Positions 24,638-32,277 of a stretch of DNA of 64,000 nucleotides are shown here, one piece after another. The notes beneath the pieces are model-generated. The model was not told where the DNA came from. It made no database searches and saw only the letters and a program-made list of their open reading frames with translations. The position numbers and the translations under genes are program-made. The number at the start of each line of letters is the position of its first letter. Within the stretch, counting starts at the first letter, position 1. Source of the stretch: Thermoleophilaceae bacterium. Its GTDB lineage: Bacteria > Actinomycetota > Thermoleophilia > Solirubrobacterales > Thermoleophilaceae. The stretch is taken from positions 62,001 through 126,000 of the forward strand of contig DASUWY010000014.1 in the NCBI GenBank assembly GCA_036378175.1. Direction: 5' to 3'.

Positions 24638-25686
24638 CGGCTGAGGCGACCACGCCCAGCGGCGTGGACGAGGTTCACATCCTCTGGATTTCGGAGGGCA
24701 TGAGCTGCGACGGCGACTCGGTTTCGATCACCGCCGCGGGGCAGCCCGGAATCGAGGACGTGGCGCTCGGAGCGATTCCCGGCCTTCCCAAGGTCAACCT
24801 GCACAACAAGGTGCTCTCCCCCACACTCGGCGGCGAGGAGTTCCTGCGCCCGTTCCGCGATGCCGTGAACGACCGGCTCGACGCTCCCTTCGTGCTCGTG
24901 ATCGAGGGCTCTATCCCGAACGAGAAGATCAATGGCGACGGCTACTGGACCTCGTTCGGCAACGACGAAGCCACGGGCGAGCCGCTCACGCTGAACTGGT
25001 GGATCGACCGCCTGGCGCCCAAGGCGTGGGGCGTGGTGGCGATAGGCACCTGCGCCACCTACGGCGGCATCCACGCGATGGCCGGCAACCCCACGGGCTG
25101 CATGGGGCTGGCCGACTACCTCGGCTGGGACTTCCGCTCCGCGGGCGGGCTGCCGGTGGTGAACGTGCCCGGCTGCCCGGTGCAGCCGGAGAACTTCATG
25201 GAGACGCTCACGTGGCTGCTGTATCAGGCCGCCGGGCTGGCGCCGACGATCCCGCTCGACGACCAGCTGCGGCCGCAATGGCTCTTCGGCAAGACGGTGC
25301 ACGAGGGCTGCGACCGCGCGGGCTACTACGAGCAGGGCGACTTCGCCCACGACTACAACTCGCCGAAGTGCCAGGTGAAGATCGGCTGCTGGGGGCCGGT
25401 GGTGAACTGCAACGTGCCGAAGCGCGGCTGGATGGCGGGCATTGGGGGCTGCCCCAACGTGGGCGGCATCTGCATCGGCTGCACGATGCCGGGCTTCCCG
25501 GACAAGTTCATGCCGTTCATGGACGCGCCTCCCGGGGGCGGTCTCTCGTCCGCGATCGAAGGCGTGTACGGACCGTTCATCCGGAAGCTGCGCGGCATCA
25601 CCAACAAGACCATGAACAAGGAGCCGAAGTGGCGGCACAACCGTGACGCGCTGACGACCGGCTACGAGCCCCGCTGGAAGAACTGA
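24634..25686 (+). CDS. hhyS: Group 1h (actinobacterial-type) [NiFe] hydrogenase small subunit
   Basis: The 350-residue protein lacks a Tat signal, as reported for group 1h/group 5 enzymes. The proximal-cluster motif, CxxC in most hydrogenases, reads CDGD (C25, D28) after ISEGMS; Asp thus replaces the second Cys, matching the Asp-ligated proximal cluster described for the Ralstonia eutropha actinobacterial-type enzyme. Other cluster ligands are in GTCATYGG, VPGCPVQPENF, HEGCDRAGYY, KIGCWGPVVNC and GGCPNVGGICIGCTMPGFPD. It transfers electrons from the NiFe site through three Fe-S clusters. Confidence 0.95.
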   Translation: MTAEATTPSGVDEVHILWISEGMSCDGDSVSITAAGQPGIEDVALGAIPGLPKVNLHNKVLSPTLGGEEFLRPFRDAVNDRLDAPFVLVIEGSIPNEKINGDGYWTSFGNDEATGEPLTLNWWIDRLAPKAWGVVAIGTCATYGGIHAMAGNPTGCMGLADYLGWDFRSAGGLPVVNVPGCPVQPENFMETLTWLLYQAAGLAPTIPLDDQLRPQWLFGKTVHEGCDRAGYYEQGDFAHDYNSPKCQVKIGCWGPVVNCNVPKRGWMAGIGGCPNVGGICIGCTMPGFPDKFMPFMDAPPGGGLSSAIEGVYGPFIRKLRGITNKTMNKEPKWRHNRDALTTGYEPRWKN

Positions 25687-25701
25687 CGGGAGGAGGACCT
25701 G

Positions 25702-27489
25702 ATGGCCGTACGAGAGAGAGTCACTCCGGAGGCGGGCAAGCTCGTCGACATGTCGTGGGACCCGATCACGCGCATCGTCGGGAATCTCGGCATCTACACG
25801 AAGATCGACTTCGACAACCGCGAGGTGGTCACGTGCAAGAGCACGTCATCGCTGTTCCGCGGCTACAGCGTGTTCATGAAGGGCAAGGACCCGCGCGACG
25901 CGCACTTCATCACCAGCCGGATCTGCGGCATCTGCGGTGACAACCACGCCGTGTGCTCGTGCTACGCGCAGCAGATGGCGTACGGCGTGAAGCCGCCGCC
26001 GCTCGGAGAATGGATCGTGAACCTCGGCGAGGCGGCCGAGTACATCTTCGACCACATCATCTTCCAGGACAACCTGGTGTTCGTGGACTTCTGCGAGGAG
26101 ATGGTGAGGGCCACCAACCCGAGCGTCTGGCAGAAGGCCGAGAAGGCGGAAGCCCCTCACGCGGAGCTTCACGGCTACCGCACGATTGGCGACATCATGC
26201 GCTCCTACAACCCGTTCACCGGGGAGACGTACAAGGAAGCGCTGCACATGAGCCGGATCGGGCGGGAGATGATCTGCCTGATGGAGGGGCGCCACGTGCA
26301 CCCCTCGACCGTGTACCCGGGCGGCGTCGGCACCGTGGCCACGCCCACGCTCTTCACGGACTACCTCAGCCGGCTGCTCCGCTGCCTCGACTTCATCAAG
26401 AAGGCCGTCGCCATGAACGACGACGTGTTCGACTTCTTCTACGAGGCCATGCCGGGCTACGAGGAGGTGGGCAGGCGCCGGATCCTCCTCGGCTGCTGGG
26501 GCGCGTTCAACAACCCGGACCACGTGGACTACGACTACCGGAACATGAACCACTGGGGGAACGAGATGTTCGTCACCCCGGGTGTGGTCGTGGACGGCGA
26601 GCTCGTGACCCACGATCTGGTGGACATCAACCTCGGGATTCGCATCCTGCTCGGTTCCTCCTACTACGAGGACTGGGCGAACGAGGAGACGTTCGTGGCG
26701 CAGGACCCGCTCGGCAACCCGGTGGACAAGCGCCACCCTTGGAACCAGACCACGATCCCGAGGCCGCAGAAGCGTGACCTCGAGGGCGGCAACTACTCCT
26801 GGGTGATGAGCCCGCGCTGGTACGACAAGCGCACCGGCGACTACCTGGCTCTCGACACCGGCGGTGGCGCGCTCGCCCGGCTGTGGGCCACGGCGCTCGC
26901 GAACAAGGTGGACACGCCGTTCGTGAAGGCCACCGGGCAGAGCGTCCAGATCAGCCTGCCGAAGACTCCGAACACGCCCGAGCAGGTGATCGAGTGGCGC
27001 ATCCCGCAGTGGTCGAACGCGATCGAGAGGGACCGCGCCCGCATCTACTTCGTCGCCTACTCGGCCGGCATGGCGCTGTACTTCCTCGACCGCGCCTTCA
27101 CCGAGCTACGCAATGGCGTGACGAAGGTGTTCGAGGACTTCGACGTGCCGGACGAGGCCATCGGCTGCGGCTTCCACGAGGCGGTCCGCGGCGTGCTGTC
27201 GCATCACCTCGTGATCCGCGACCGCAAGATCGCCAACTACCACCCGTACCCGCCCACTCCGTGGAACGGCAGCCCGACGGACTCCTACGGCACGCCGGGT
27301 CCTTACGAGGACGCGGTGATGGGACAGCCGATCTTCGAGGAGGCCGGCCCGGACGACTTCCGCGGCATCGACATCATGCGTGCCGTCCGGTCGTTCGACC
27401 CGTGCCTGCCGTGCGGCGTGCACATGTACCTGGGCAAGGGCAAGACGCTCAAGACCGTGCACTCGCCGATGTTCGGCCAGCACGGCTAG
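25702..27489 (+). CDS. hhyL: Group 1h (actinobacterial-type) [NiFe] hydrogenase large subunit
   Basis: The 595-residue catalytic subunit has the L1 motif RICGICGDNHAVC (about residues 73-85) and the L2 motif DPCLPCGVH near the C-terminus, together supplying the four Cys that bind nickel and iron. About 21 residues follow the L2 His and should be removed by the maturation protease after nickel insertion. A GGAGGAGG ribosome site precedes its ATG at 25702. Family members oxidise H2 at low, near-atmospheric concentrations and tolerate O2. Membrane attachment is not visible in the protein itself. Confidence 0.96.
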   Translation: MAVRERVTPEAGKLVDMSWDPITRIVGNLGIYTKIDFDNREVVTCKSTSSLFRGYSVFMKGKDPRDAHFITSRICGICGDNHAVCSCYAQQMAYGVKPPPLGEWIVNLGEAAEYIFDHIIFQDNLVFVDFCEEMVRATNPSVWQKAEKAEAPHAELHGYRTIGDIMRSYNPFTGETYKEALHMSRIGREMICLMEGRHVHPSTVYPGGVGTVATPTLFTDYLSRLLRCLDFIKKAVAMNDDVFDFFYEAMPGYEEVGRRRILLGCWGAFNNPDHVDYDYRNMNHWGNEMFVTPGVVVDGELVTHDLVDINLGIRILLGSSYYEDWANEETFVAQDPLGNPVDKRHPWNQTTIPRPQKRDLEGGNYSWVMSPRWYDKRTGDYLALDTGGGALARLWATALANKVDTPFVKATGQSVQISLPKTPNTPEQVIEWRIPQWSNAIERDRARIYFVAYSAGMALYFLDRAFTELRNGVTKVFEDFDVPDEAIGCGFHEAVRGVLSHHLVIRDRKIANYHPYPPTPWNGSPTDSYGTPGPYEDAVMGQPIFEEAGPDDFRGIDIMRAVRSFDPCLPCGVHMYLGKGKTLKTVHSPMFGQHG

Positions 27490-27496
27490 GCCGGGC

Positions 27497-28294
27497 ATGG
27501 ACGAGCGTCGACAGGTCGCGCGGATCGAGGGTCTCCTCGAGGAGATCGAGTCTCTGCCCGATGCCGATGCGCGCGAGAAGGCGACGGATGTGGTTGCCGC
27601 CCTTCTCGATCTCTACGGCGAGGCACTCCGCCGGATCCTCGAGCGCGTGGATGGCGCCGACGCTATGTGTGACGACGAGCTCGTGTCGCAGCTGATGATT
27701 CTGCACGGCCTTCATCCGGTTCCCGTGGAGACAAGGGTGCGCTCGGCGCTCGACGACGTGCGGCCCTACCTCGAGTCGCACGGCGGCGATGTGGAGCTGC
27801 TGGCCATCGAGGAGGGCGTCGCACGGCTGCGGCTGGAGGGAAGCTGCGACGGCTGTCCGTCCTCGGCGGTGACCCTGAAGCTCGCGATCGAGGAAGCGAT
27901 CTACAAGCGCGCGCCGGACATCGCGGGAATCGACGCGCAGGGTGTCGAGCGGCCCCACCTGCTCCAGATTGAGGTGCCGGAGCCGGCATGGCAGCGCGTG
28001 GACGCCGTACCCGAGGGCGCCCCGCTCCTGCGCAGCGTGTCAGGCGAGCTGCTCCTGCTCGTGAACCTGGCCGGCACCCATTACGCCTACCGGCCCACCT
28101 GCCCTTCGTGTGGTGGATCCCTCGGCAACGCCGTGATCAGCGGGACTGAGCTCGAGTGCTCGGGCTGCGGGCATCGCTACGACGTGATCGGGGCCGGGCG
28201 CTGTGTGGACGTGCCCGGCGTGCACCTCGATCCCGTCCCGCTCCTCGGGGGCGAAAGGGATGGCGTGAGGGTCGCGGTGGGAGCGCCGGCGTGA
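27497..28294 (+). CDS. NifU-domain protein with C-terminal Rieske-like Cys4 domain
   Basis: The 265-residue protein has three parts. Residues 1-75 are helical. Residues about 78-155 are a NifU C-terminal domain (HGGDVELL and CDGCPSSAVTLKLAIEEAI) that can carry an Fe-S cluster. Residues about 185-260 follow the pattern of a Rieske domain, but the metal ligands are CPSC and CSGC instead of CxH and CxxH. This could be a redox Fe-S centre or a zinc-stabilised relic. Proteins of this kind accompany group 1h hydrogenases and are thought to take electrons from them. Its gene lies 7 bp after hhyL. Confidence 0.82.
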   Translation: MDERRQVARIEGLLEEIESLPDADAREKATDVVAALLDLYGEALRRILERVDGADAMCDDELVSQLMILHGLHPVPVETRVRSALDDVRPYLESHGGDVELLAIEEGVARLRLEGSCDGCPSSAVTLKLAIEEAIYKRAPDIAGIDAQGVERPHLLQIEVPEPAWQRVDAVPEGAPLLRSVSGELLLLVNLAGTHYAYRPTCPSCGGSLGNAVISGTELECSGCGHRYDVIGAGRCVDVPGVHLDPVPLLGGERDGVRVAVGAPA

Positions 28295-28935
28295 GCGGGA
28301 TCGCCACCCCGCGCCTGCGCAGCCTCGCCCAGCGCGCGTCCGCGGAGCGCGAGTCCGCTGCCGAGCGTTGCGACCTCTGCGCCGCCGAGATCCCGTCGGC
28401 CCACCGGCACCTGCTCGACCTCCGAAGCCGGGAGCTCATCTGCGCCTGCCGGGCATGCTCTCTGCTCTTCGACCGCGAGGCGGCCGGTGCCGGCAACTAC
28501 AGGCTCGTGCCCGAGCGGCGGCTGCGCCTGCCGGGCTTCGAGCTGGACGACATCGCGTGGGAGCGGCTGCGCATCCCCGTGGACATGGCCTTTTTGTTCC
28601 ACAGCTCGGACGCCGGACGGGTGATGGCGTTCTACCCAGGTCCGATGGGACCCACGGAGTCCCTGCTGGAGCTCGACGCGTGGGGCGAAATCGAGCGCGC
28701 CAACCCGGTGCTGGGCACGATGACGCCGGATGTGGAGGCCCTGCTTGTGAATCGCTCGCGCGGCGCTCGCTCGTACTGGCTCGTGCCGATCGACGACTGC
28801 TACGCGCTGGTGGGTGTGATCCGCACGCGCTGGCGCGGGTTCAGCGGGGGGCGAGAGCTGTGGGAGGAGATCGATCGCTTCTTCGCCGCGCTCGACTCGC
28901 AGGCCATCGAAAGGAGACGAGATGAAGCTGGGTAA
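28291..28935 (+). CDS. DUF5947-type hydrogenase-cluster protein with zinc-ribbon-like motif
   Basis: The GTG at 28291 overlaps the upstream stop. The 214-residue protein carries CDLCAAEIPSAHRHLLD and CACRACSLLF, two CxxC pairs typical of a zinc ribbon, then a conserved soluble domain (FHSSDAGRVMAFYPGPMGPT; YWLVPIDDCYALVG). I associate this with DUF5947, a family seen beside actinobacterial [NiFe] hydrogenases. The function is unknown. Its 3' end overlaps the next gene by 14 bp. Confidence 0.75.
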   Translation: MSGIATPRLRSLAQRASAERESAAERCDLCAAEIPSAHRHLLDLRSRELICACRACSLLFDREAAGAGNYRLVPERRLRLPGFELDDIAWERLRIPVDMAFLFHSSDAGRVMAFYPGPMGPTESLLELDAWGEIERANPVLGTMTPDVEALLVNRSRGARSYWLVPIDDCYALVGVIRTRWRGFSGGRELWEEIDRFFAALDSQAIERRRDEAG

Positions 28936-29122
28936 GCCCGAGGTGAAACCCGACGCGCCGTCGCACGTCAAGGGAATCAACGAGGGCAACGCCAGGGGCA
29001 ACTACGAGCGGCAGGCGGGGCACAAGCCCGACGGGACCTCGACCGCCGAGCGCTCCACGGGAGTCAACCCGAAGGCGCGCAACCCCATCGACCCGAGCAT
29101 GCCGAACCTCTCGCCGGGGTAA
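28922..29122 (+). CDS. 66-residue hydrophilic protein of the hydrogenase operon
   Basis: A GGAGACG ribosome site precedes the ATG at 28922, which is inside the end of the previous gene. The product is 66 residues, rich in Gly, Asn, Pro and Lys, without Cys, signal peptide or membrane segment, and probably disordered. Its stop shares a base with the next start. I do not recognise the family. Its tight coupling on both sides argues that it is a real gene, perhaps a small subunit or assembly factor. Confidence 0.7.
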   Translation: MKLGKPEVKPDAPSHVKGINEGNARGNYERQAGHKPDGTSTAERSTGVNPKARNPIDPSMPNLSPG

Positions 29123-29775
29123 TGGCGCTCGCCGACGAGACAGCGGTGGTGGACCTGTCGTTCGGCGTCGAGAGCGCCGCGCCGGTGGACTACGCGGCGG
29201 TGCCGACGCTCGCGCTGCGCCTGCGGGTGGAAAACGCCGGCGCCGCCGAGGTGCGCTCGGTGCTCCTCGACGCGCAGATACAGATCGCCGCAAGGCGGCG
29301 GTCATACGGCAGCGGAGAGCAGGAGCGCCTGCATGATCTGTTCGGCACCTCCGACCGCTGGCGCGACACGCTGCGCACGCTGCCGTGGACGCGTCTGACG
29401 GTGCTTGTGCCTCCGTTCAGCGGCAGCACCGTGGTGGAGCTGAAGGTGGTGTGCAGCTACGACCTCGAGGTGGCGGCGGCCGGCTACTTCGCGGCGCTCG
29501 ACGGCGGCGAGATCCCGCTCGAGCTGCTCTTCAGCGGCACCGTGTTCTACTCGGGCGACGACGGCCGCCTGCAGGCCGAGCGGATCGCGTGGACAAAGGA
29601 GGCCGAGTTCGCACTGCCCGTGAGCGTCTGGCGCGAGACGATGGATCGCCACTTTCCGGACAGCGCCTGGCTCAGGCTCTCGCGACGGTCGTACGACAGG
29701 CTGCGCGCGTACAGGTCCCGCCACGCGTTCGCGAGCTGGGATCAGGCCGTGGACGCGCTGCTGGGGAGCGGGTAG
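29122..29775 (+). CDS. DUF6084-type hydrogenase-cluster protein
   Basis: The 217-residue protein is mostly beta-strand in character, with conserved-looking stretches LFGTSDRW, PWTRLTVLVPPFSG and LELLFSGTVFY, and a helical C-terminus ending FASWDQAVDALL. I place it in DUF6084, which I associate with this hydrogenase neighbourhood, with moderate confidence. It has no Cys cluster and no membrane segment. One possibility is a beta-sandwich binding partner of the hydrogenase or of the next protein, but that is inference. Confidence 0.72.
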   Translation: MALADETAVVDLSFGVESAAPVDYAAVPTLALRLRVENAGAAEVRSVLLDAQIQIAARRRSYGSGEQERLHDLFGTSDRWRDTLRTLPWTRLTVLVPPFSGSTVVELKVVCSYDLEVAAAGYFAALDGGEIPLELLFSGTVFYSGDDGRLQAERIAWTKEAEFALPVSVWRETMDRHFPDSAWLRLSRRSYDRLRAYRSRHAFASWDQAVDALLGSG

Positions 29776-29779
29776 GCGA

Positions 29780-30688
29780 ATGGACGGCGTCAGACGGATA
29801 GCGGACGCGGTGCTGTACGAGGGCTACATCCTTTGGCCCTACCGCAGGTCGGCCCTCAAGAACCAGCGGCGCTTCGCCTTCGGCACGGTCGACCCGGGAG
29901 GCTTCAACCAGACGGAGTGCCTGCTGGAGGAGGGCGAGGACGCCGCGGTCGAGGTGACCGTGCGCTTCCTCCACCTGGTCGAGCGCCAGCTGTGGCGCGG
30001 GGACGAGCCGCTCGACGAGGTGGAGATCGACGGCGAGCTCCACCAGAGCTGGGAGGAGGCGGTGGAGCGTGAGCTTCGCTTCGACTTCGACCCGCGTTCG
30101 CCGGCGCGCGTTCCGGTGGACGTGGCTGCGGGCGTGACGCGCGAGGAACTCGGCGACGGCTGCGCGATGGAGCGCCGCTGGGACGCGCTGCACGGACACA
30201 TCGAGGCAAGCGCCGCGCGCCTGCGTCCACGGCTGCTCCGCCTGCGCGTGCGGACCGAGAACAGCAGCGCGACCGCCGAGTTCCGCTCCGCGCACACGCT
30301 GCTCACGGCGCGCGGCGGCGGCTTTGTCTCGATCACCGATCCGCCGCCGGGGCTGCGCGCGGAGGGGGAGGCCTGCGAGAACGTCGGCCTGTGGCCGGTG
30401 CTGGCAGGCGAGCAGGGCGACCGCTCCACCGTCCTGGCCTCGCCGATCATCCTCCCCGACCATCCGCAGATCGCGCCCGAGAGCCCCGGCGATCTCTTCG
30501 ACGCAACCGAGATCGACCAGATGCTCGTTCTGAACATCCTCAGCCTTACGGACGAGGAGAAGCGGGAGATGCGCTCCGCGGATCCGCGCGCGCGGGAGAT
30601 CCTCGAGCGCACAGAGTCGCTCAGCGGGGAGGAGCTGATGAGGCTGCATGGCACGATCCGCGAGTTCGCACTGGCGAGGCGCCCGTGA
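29780..30688 (+). CDS. 302-residue hydrogenase-cluster protein of unknown function
   Basis: It starts 4 bp after the upstream stop and ends overlapping the protease gene. N-terminal residues ADAVLYEGYILWPYRRSALK are followed by a long acidic soluble domain and a helical C-terminus (DATEIDQMLVLNILSLTDEE; MRSADPRAREILERTESL). There is no signal peptide or metal motif. I recognise it only as a cluster companion. The C-terminal helical part could mediate protein contacts. It is likely needed for assembly or electron transfer of the hydrogenase, by context only. Confidence 0.7.
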   Translation: MDGVRRIADAVLYEGYILWPYRRSALKNQRRFAFGTVDPGGFNQTECLLEEGEDAAVEVTVRFLHLVERQLWRGDEPLDEVEIDGELHQSWEEAVERELRFDFDPRSPARVPVDVAAGVTREELGDGCAMERRWDALHGHIEASAARLRPRLLRLRVRTENSSATAEFRSAHTLLTARGGGFVSITDPPPGLRAEGEACENVGLWPVLAGEQGDRSTVLASPIILPDHPQIAPESPGDLFDATEIDQMLVLNILSLTDEEKREMRSADPRAREILERTESLSGEELMRLHGTIREFALARRP

Positions 30689-31485
30689 GCTACTGGGAAG
30701 AGCTCGAGCGGCCGGCGCCCGACTCGGTGACTGTCTGCGGCGTGGAGCTGCGCCGCGGTGCCCGCGTGCGACTCAGGCCGCAGTCCCGCGGAGACCTGTT
30801 CGACGTGGTGCTGGACGGCAAGGCGGCGGTGGTGGACGCGCTCGAGGAGGACACCGACGGCAACGTGCTCGTGGCGGTGACCGTCGAGGACGATCCCGGG
30901 CGGGACCTCGGCGAACGGAGACAGCCGGGCCACCGCTTCTTCTTCGCCGCCGAAGAGGTGGAGCCGCTCGCGGACGGCGCCGCGCCCGCCGCCGCGCGCA
31001 TCCTCGTGGCGGGCGTGGGCAACGTCTTCCTCGGCGACGACGGCTTTGGAGTTGCGCTCGCGGACCGGCTGGCGCGGGACGAGCTGCCCGCGGGCGTGGA
31101 GGTCGTGGACTTCGGGATCCGCGGGATGGACCTTGCCTACGCGATGCAGGACGGCTATGAGGCGGTGGTCCTGCTCGACGCCACGCCGCGCGGCCAGCCG
31201 CCCGGCACGCTCTACGTGATCGAGGCGGAGGTGGACGACGAGGCCGAGCTCGAGTTCGAGGCTCACGGCCTGGCTCCGGCGAAGGTGCTCGGACTCGTGC
31301 GCGCGCTCGGCGGCCGCCCGCCCCGGACCTTCGTGGTGGGTTGCGAACCGCGGACGCGGATGAGCGTGGACGACGAGGAGCTGGTGGCCGACCTGTCCGA
31401 TCCCGTGCGGCTCGCGCTGCCGGAGGCCGAACGGCTCGTGCGCTCGCTGCTCGCAGACCTGACGACGGAAGGAGGAACCGCATGA
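30685..31485 (+). CDS. [NiFe] hydrogenase maturation endopeptidase with N-terminal extra domain
   Basis: The C-terminal half (about residues 107-266) is a HybD/HyaD-type protease: VAGVGNVFLGDDGFGVALAD with an acidic nickel-sensing residue, DFGIRGMDLAYAM, VVLLDATPRG and the EAHGLAP His. It should clip the large subunit after the L2 motif once nickel is in place. The first 95 or so residues (VCGVELRRGARVRLRPQSRG; LDGKAAVVDALEEDTDG) form an additional beta-rich domain not found in ordinary HyaD proteases. The GTG at 30685 overlaps the preceding stop. Confidence 0.85.
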   Translation: MSYWEELERPAPDSVTVCGVELRRGARVRLRPQSRGDLFDVVLDGKAAVVDALEEDTDGNVLVAVTVEDDPGRDLGERRQPGHRFFFAAEEVEPLADGAAPAAARILVAGVGNVFLGDDGFGVALADRLARDELPAGVEVVDFGIRGMDLAYAMQDGYEAVVLLDATPRGQPPGTLYVIEAEVDDEAELEFEAHGLAPAKVLGLVRALGGRPPRTFVVGCEPRTRMSVDDEELVADLSDPVRLALPEAERLVRSLLADLTTEGGTA

Positions 31486-31586
31486 GCCCGCGCCTGGGCG
31501 CACTCGCGCTGATCCTGGTGGTGCTGGGAGCACTGGCCTGGCAGTGGCCGGAGATCCAGCGCTACCTCAAGGTCAAGCAGATGTAG
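31482..31586 (+). CDS. 34-residue single-span membrane peptide (DUF6893-like)
   Basis: ATG at 31482 overlaps the protease stop (ATGA) and follows a GGAGGA ribosome site (31471-31476). The product is one hydrophobic helix (LGALALILVVLGALAWQW) followed by a short basic tail (RYLKVKQM). I associate it with the DUF6893 small proteins of Actinobacteria. Because none of the other hydrogenase-operon proteins except the nickel transporter has a membrane segment, this peptide might help tether the complex to the membrane. That is inference. Confidence 0.75.
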   Translation: MSPRLGALALILVVLGALAWQWPEIQRYLKVKQM

Positions 31587-31596
31587 GAGGAGGCAT

Positions 31597-32277
31597 ATGC
31601 ACCGAACGAGGGTGAGGGTCGTGGAGGACGCCCTCGACGCCAACAACACGATCGCGCAGGCAAACCGGGCGGACTTCGACCGCGCATCGATCAGGGTCGT
31701 GAACTTCATGAGCGCGCCGGGAGCGGGCAAGACATCGCTCCTCGAGCGAGTGCTGCCGGAACTCGGCGGCATCCGGGTGGGCGTGCTGGAGGGCGACGTA
31801 CAGGGTTCGATGGACGCCGATCGCCTCGCGAGCCTGCACGTGCCGGTGACCCAGCTCAATACGGACGCCGGCTTTGGCGGCGAGTGTCACCTCGACGCCA
31901 ACATGGTGCGCTCGGCGCTTCCGTCGCTGCCGCTCGGCGAGATCGACCTGCTGGTGATCGAGAACGTCGGCAACCTCGTCTGTCCCGCGGAGTTCAGGGT
32001 CGGCGAGGACGCCAGAGTGATGGTCTGCTCGGTGGCCGAGGGCGAGGACAAGCCGCTCAAGTACCCGCTGATGTTCCGCACCTGCGAGCTGGTGCTCATC
32101 AACAAGATCGACCTGCTGCCCCATCTCGACTTCGATATGGGCAAGCTGCTCTACAACCTCGACGCCGTGCATCCCGGAGTGGAACGCATGCTGGTGAGCG
32201 CCCGCACCGGCGAGGGCATCGCCGAGTGGCGCGACTGGCTCGCCGCGATGGTCGAGAGGGTGGAGGCTCCCGCATGA
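31597..32277 (+). CDS. hypB: Hydrogenase nickel-incorporation GTPase HypB
   Basis: The 226-residue protein has a P-loop SAPGAGKTSLLE, switch-region GDVQGSMDADR, the metal-binding Cys/His at GECHLDA, the ENVGNLVCP motif and the base-recognition NKIDLLPH. It lacks the His-rich N-terminal nickel-storage stretch found in some HypB proteins, so storage must occur elsewhere, or it relies on the NiCoT permease at the operon end. It works with HypA. Confidence 0.95.
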   Translation: MHRTRVRVVEDALDANNTIAQANRADFDRASIRVVNFMSAPGAGKTSLLERVLPELGGIRVGVLEGDVQGSMDADRLASLHVPVTQLNTDAGFGGECHLDANMVRSALPSLPLGEIDLLVIENVGNLVCPAEFRVGEDARVMVCSVAEGEDKPLKYPLMFRTCELVLINKIDLLPHLDFDMGKLLYNLDAVHPGVERMLVSARTGEGIAEWRDWLAAMVERVEAPA

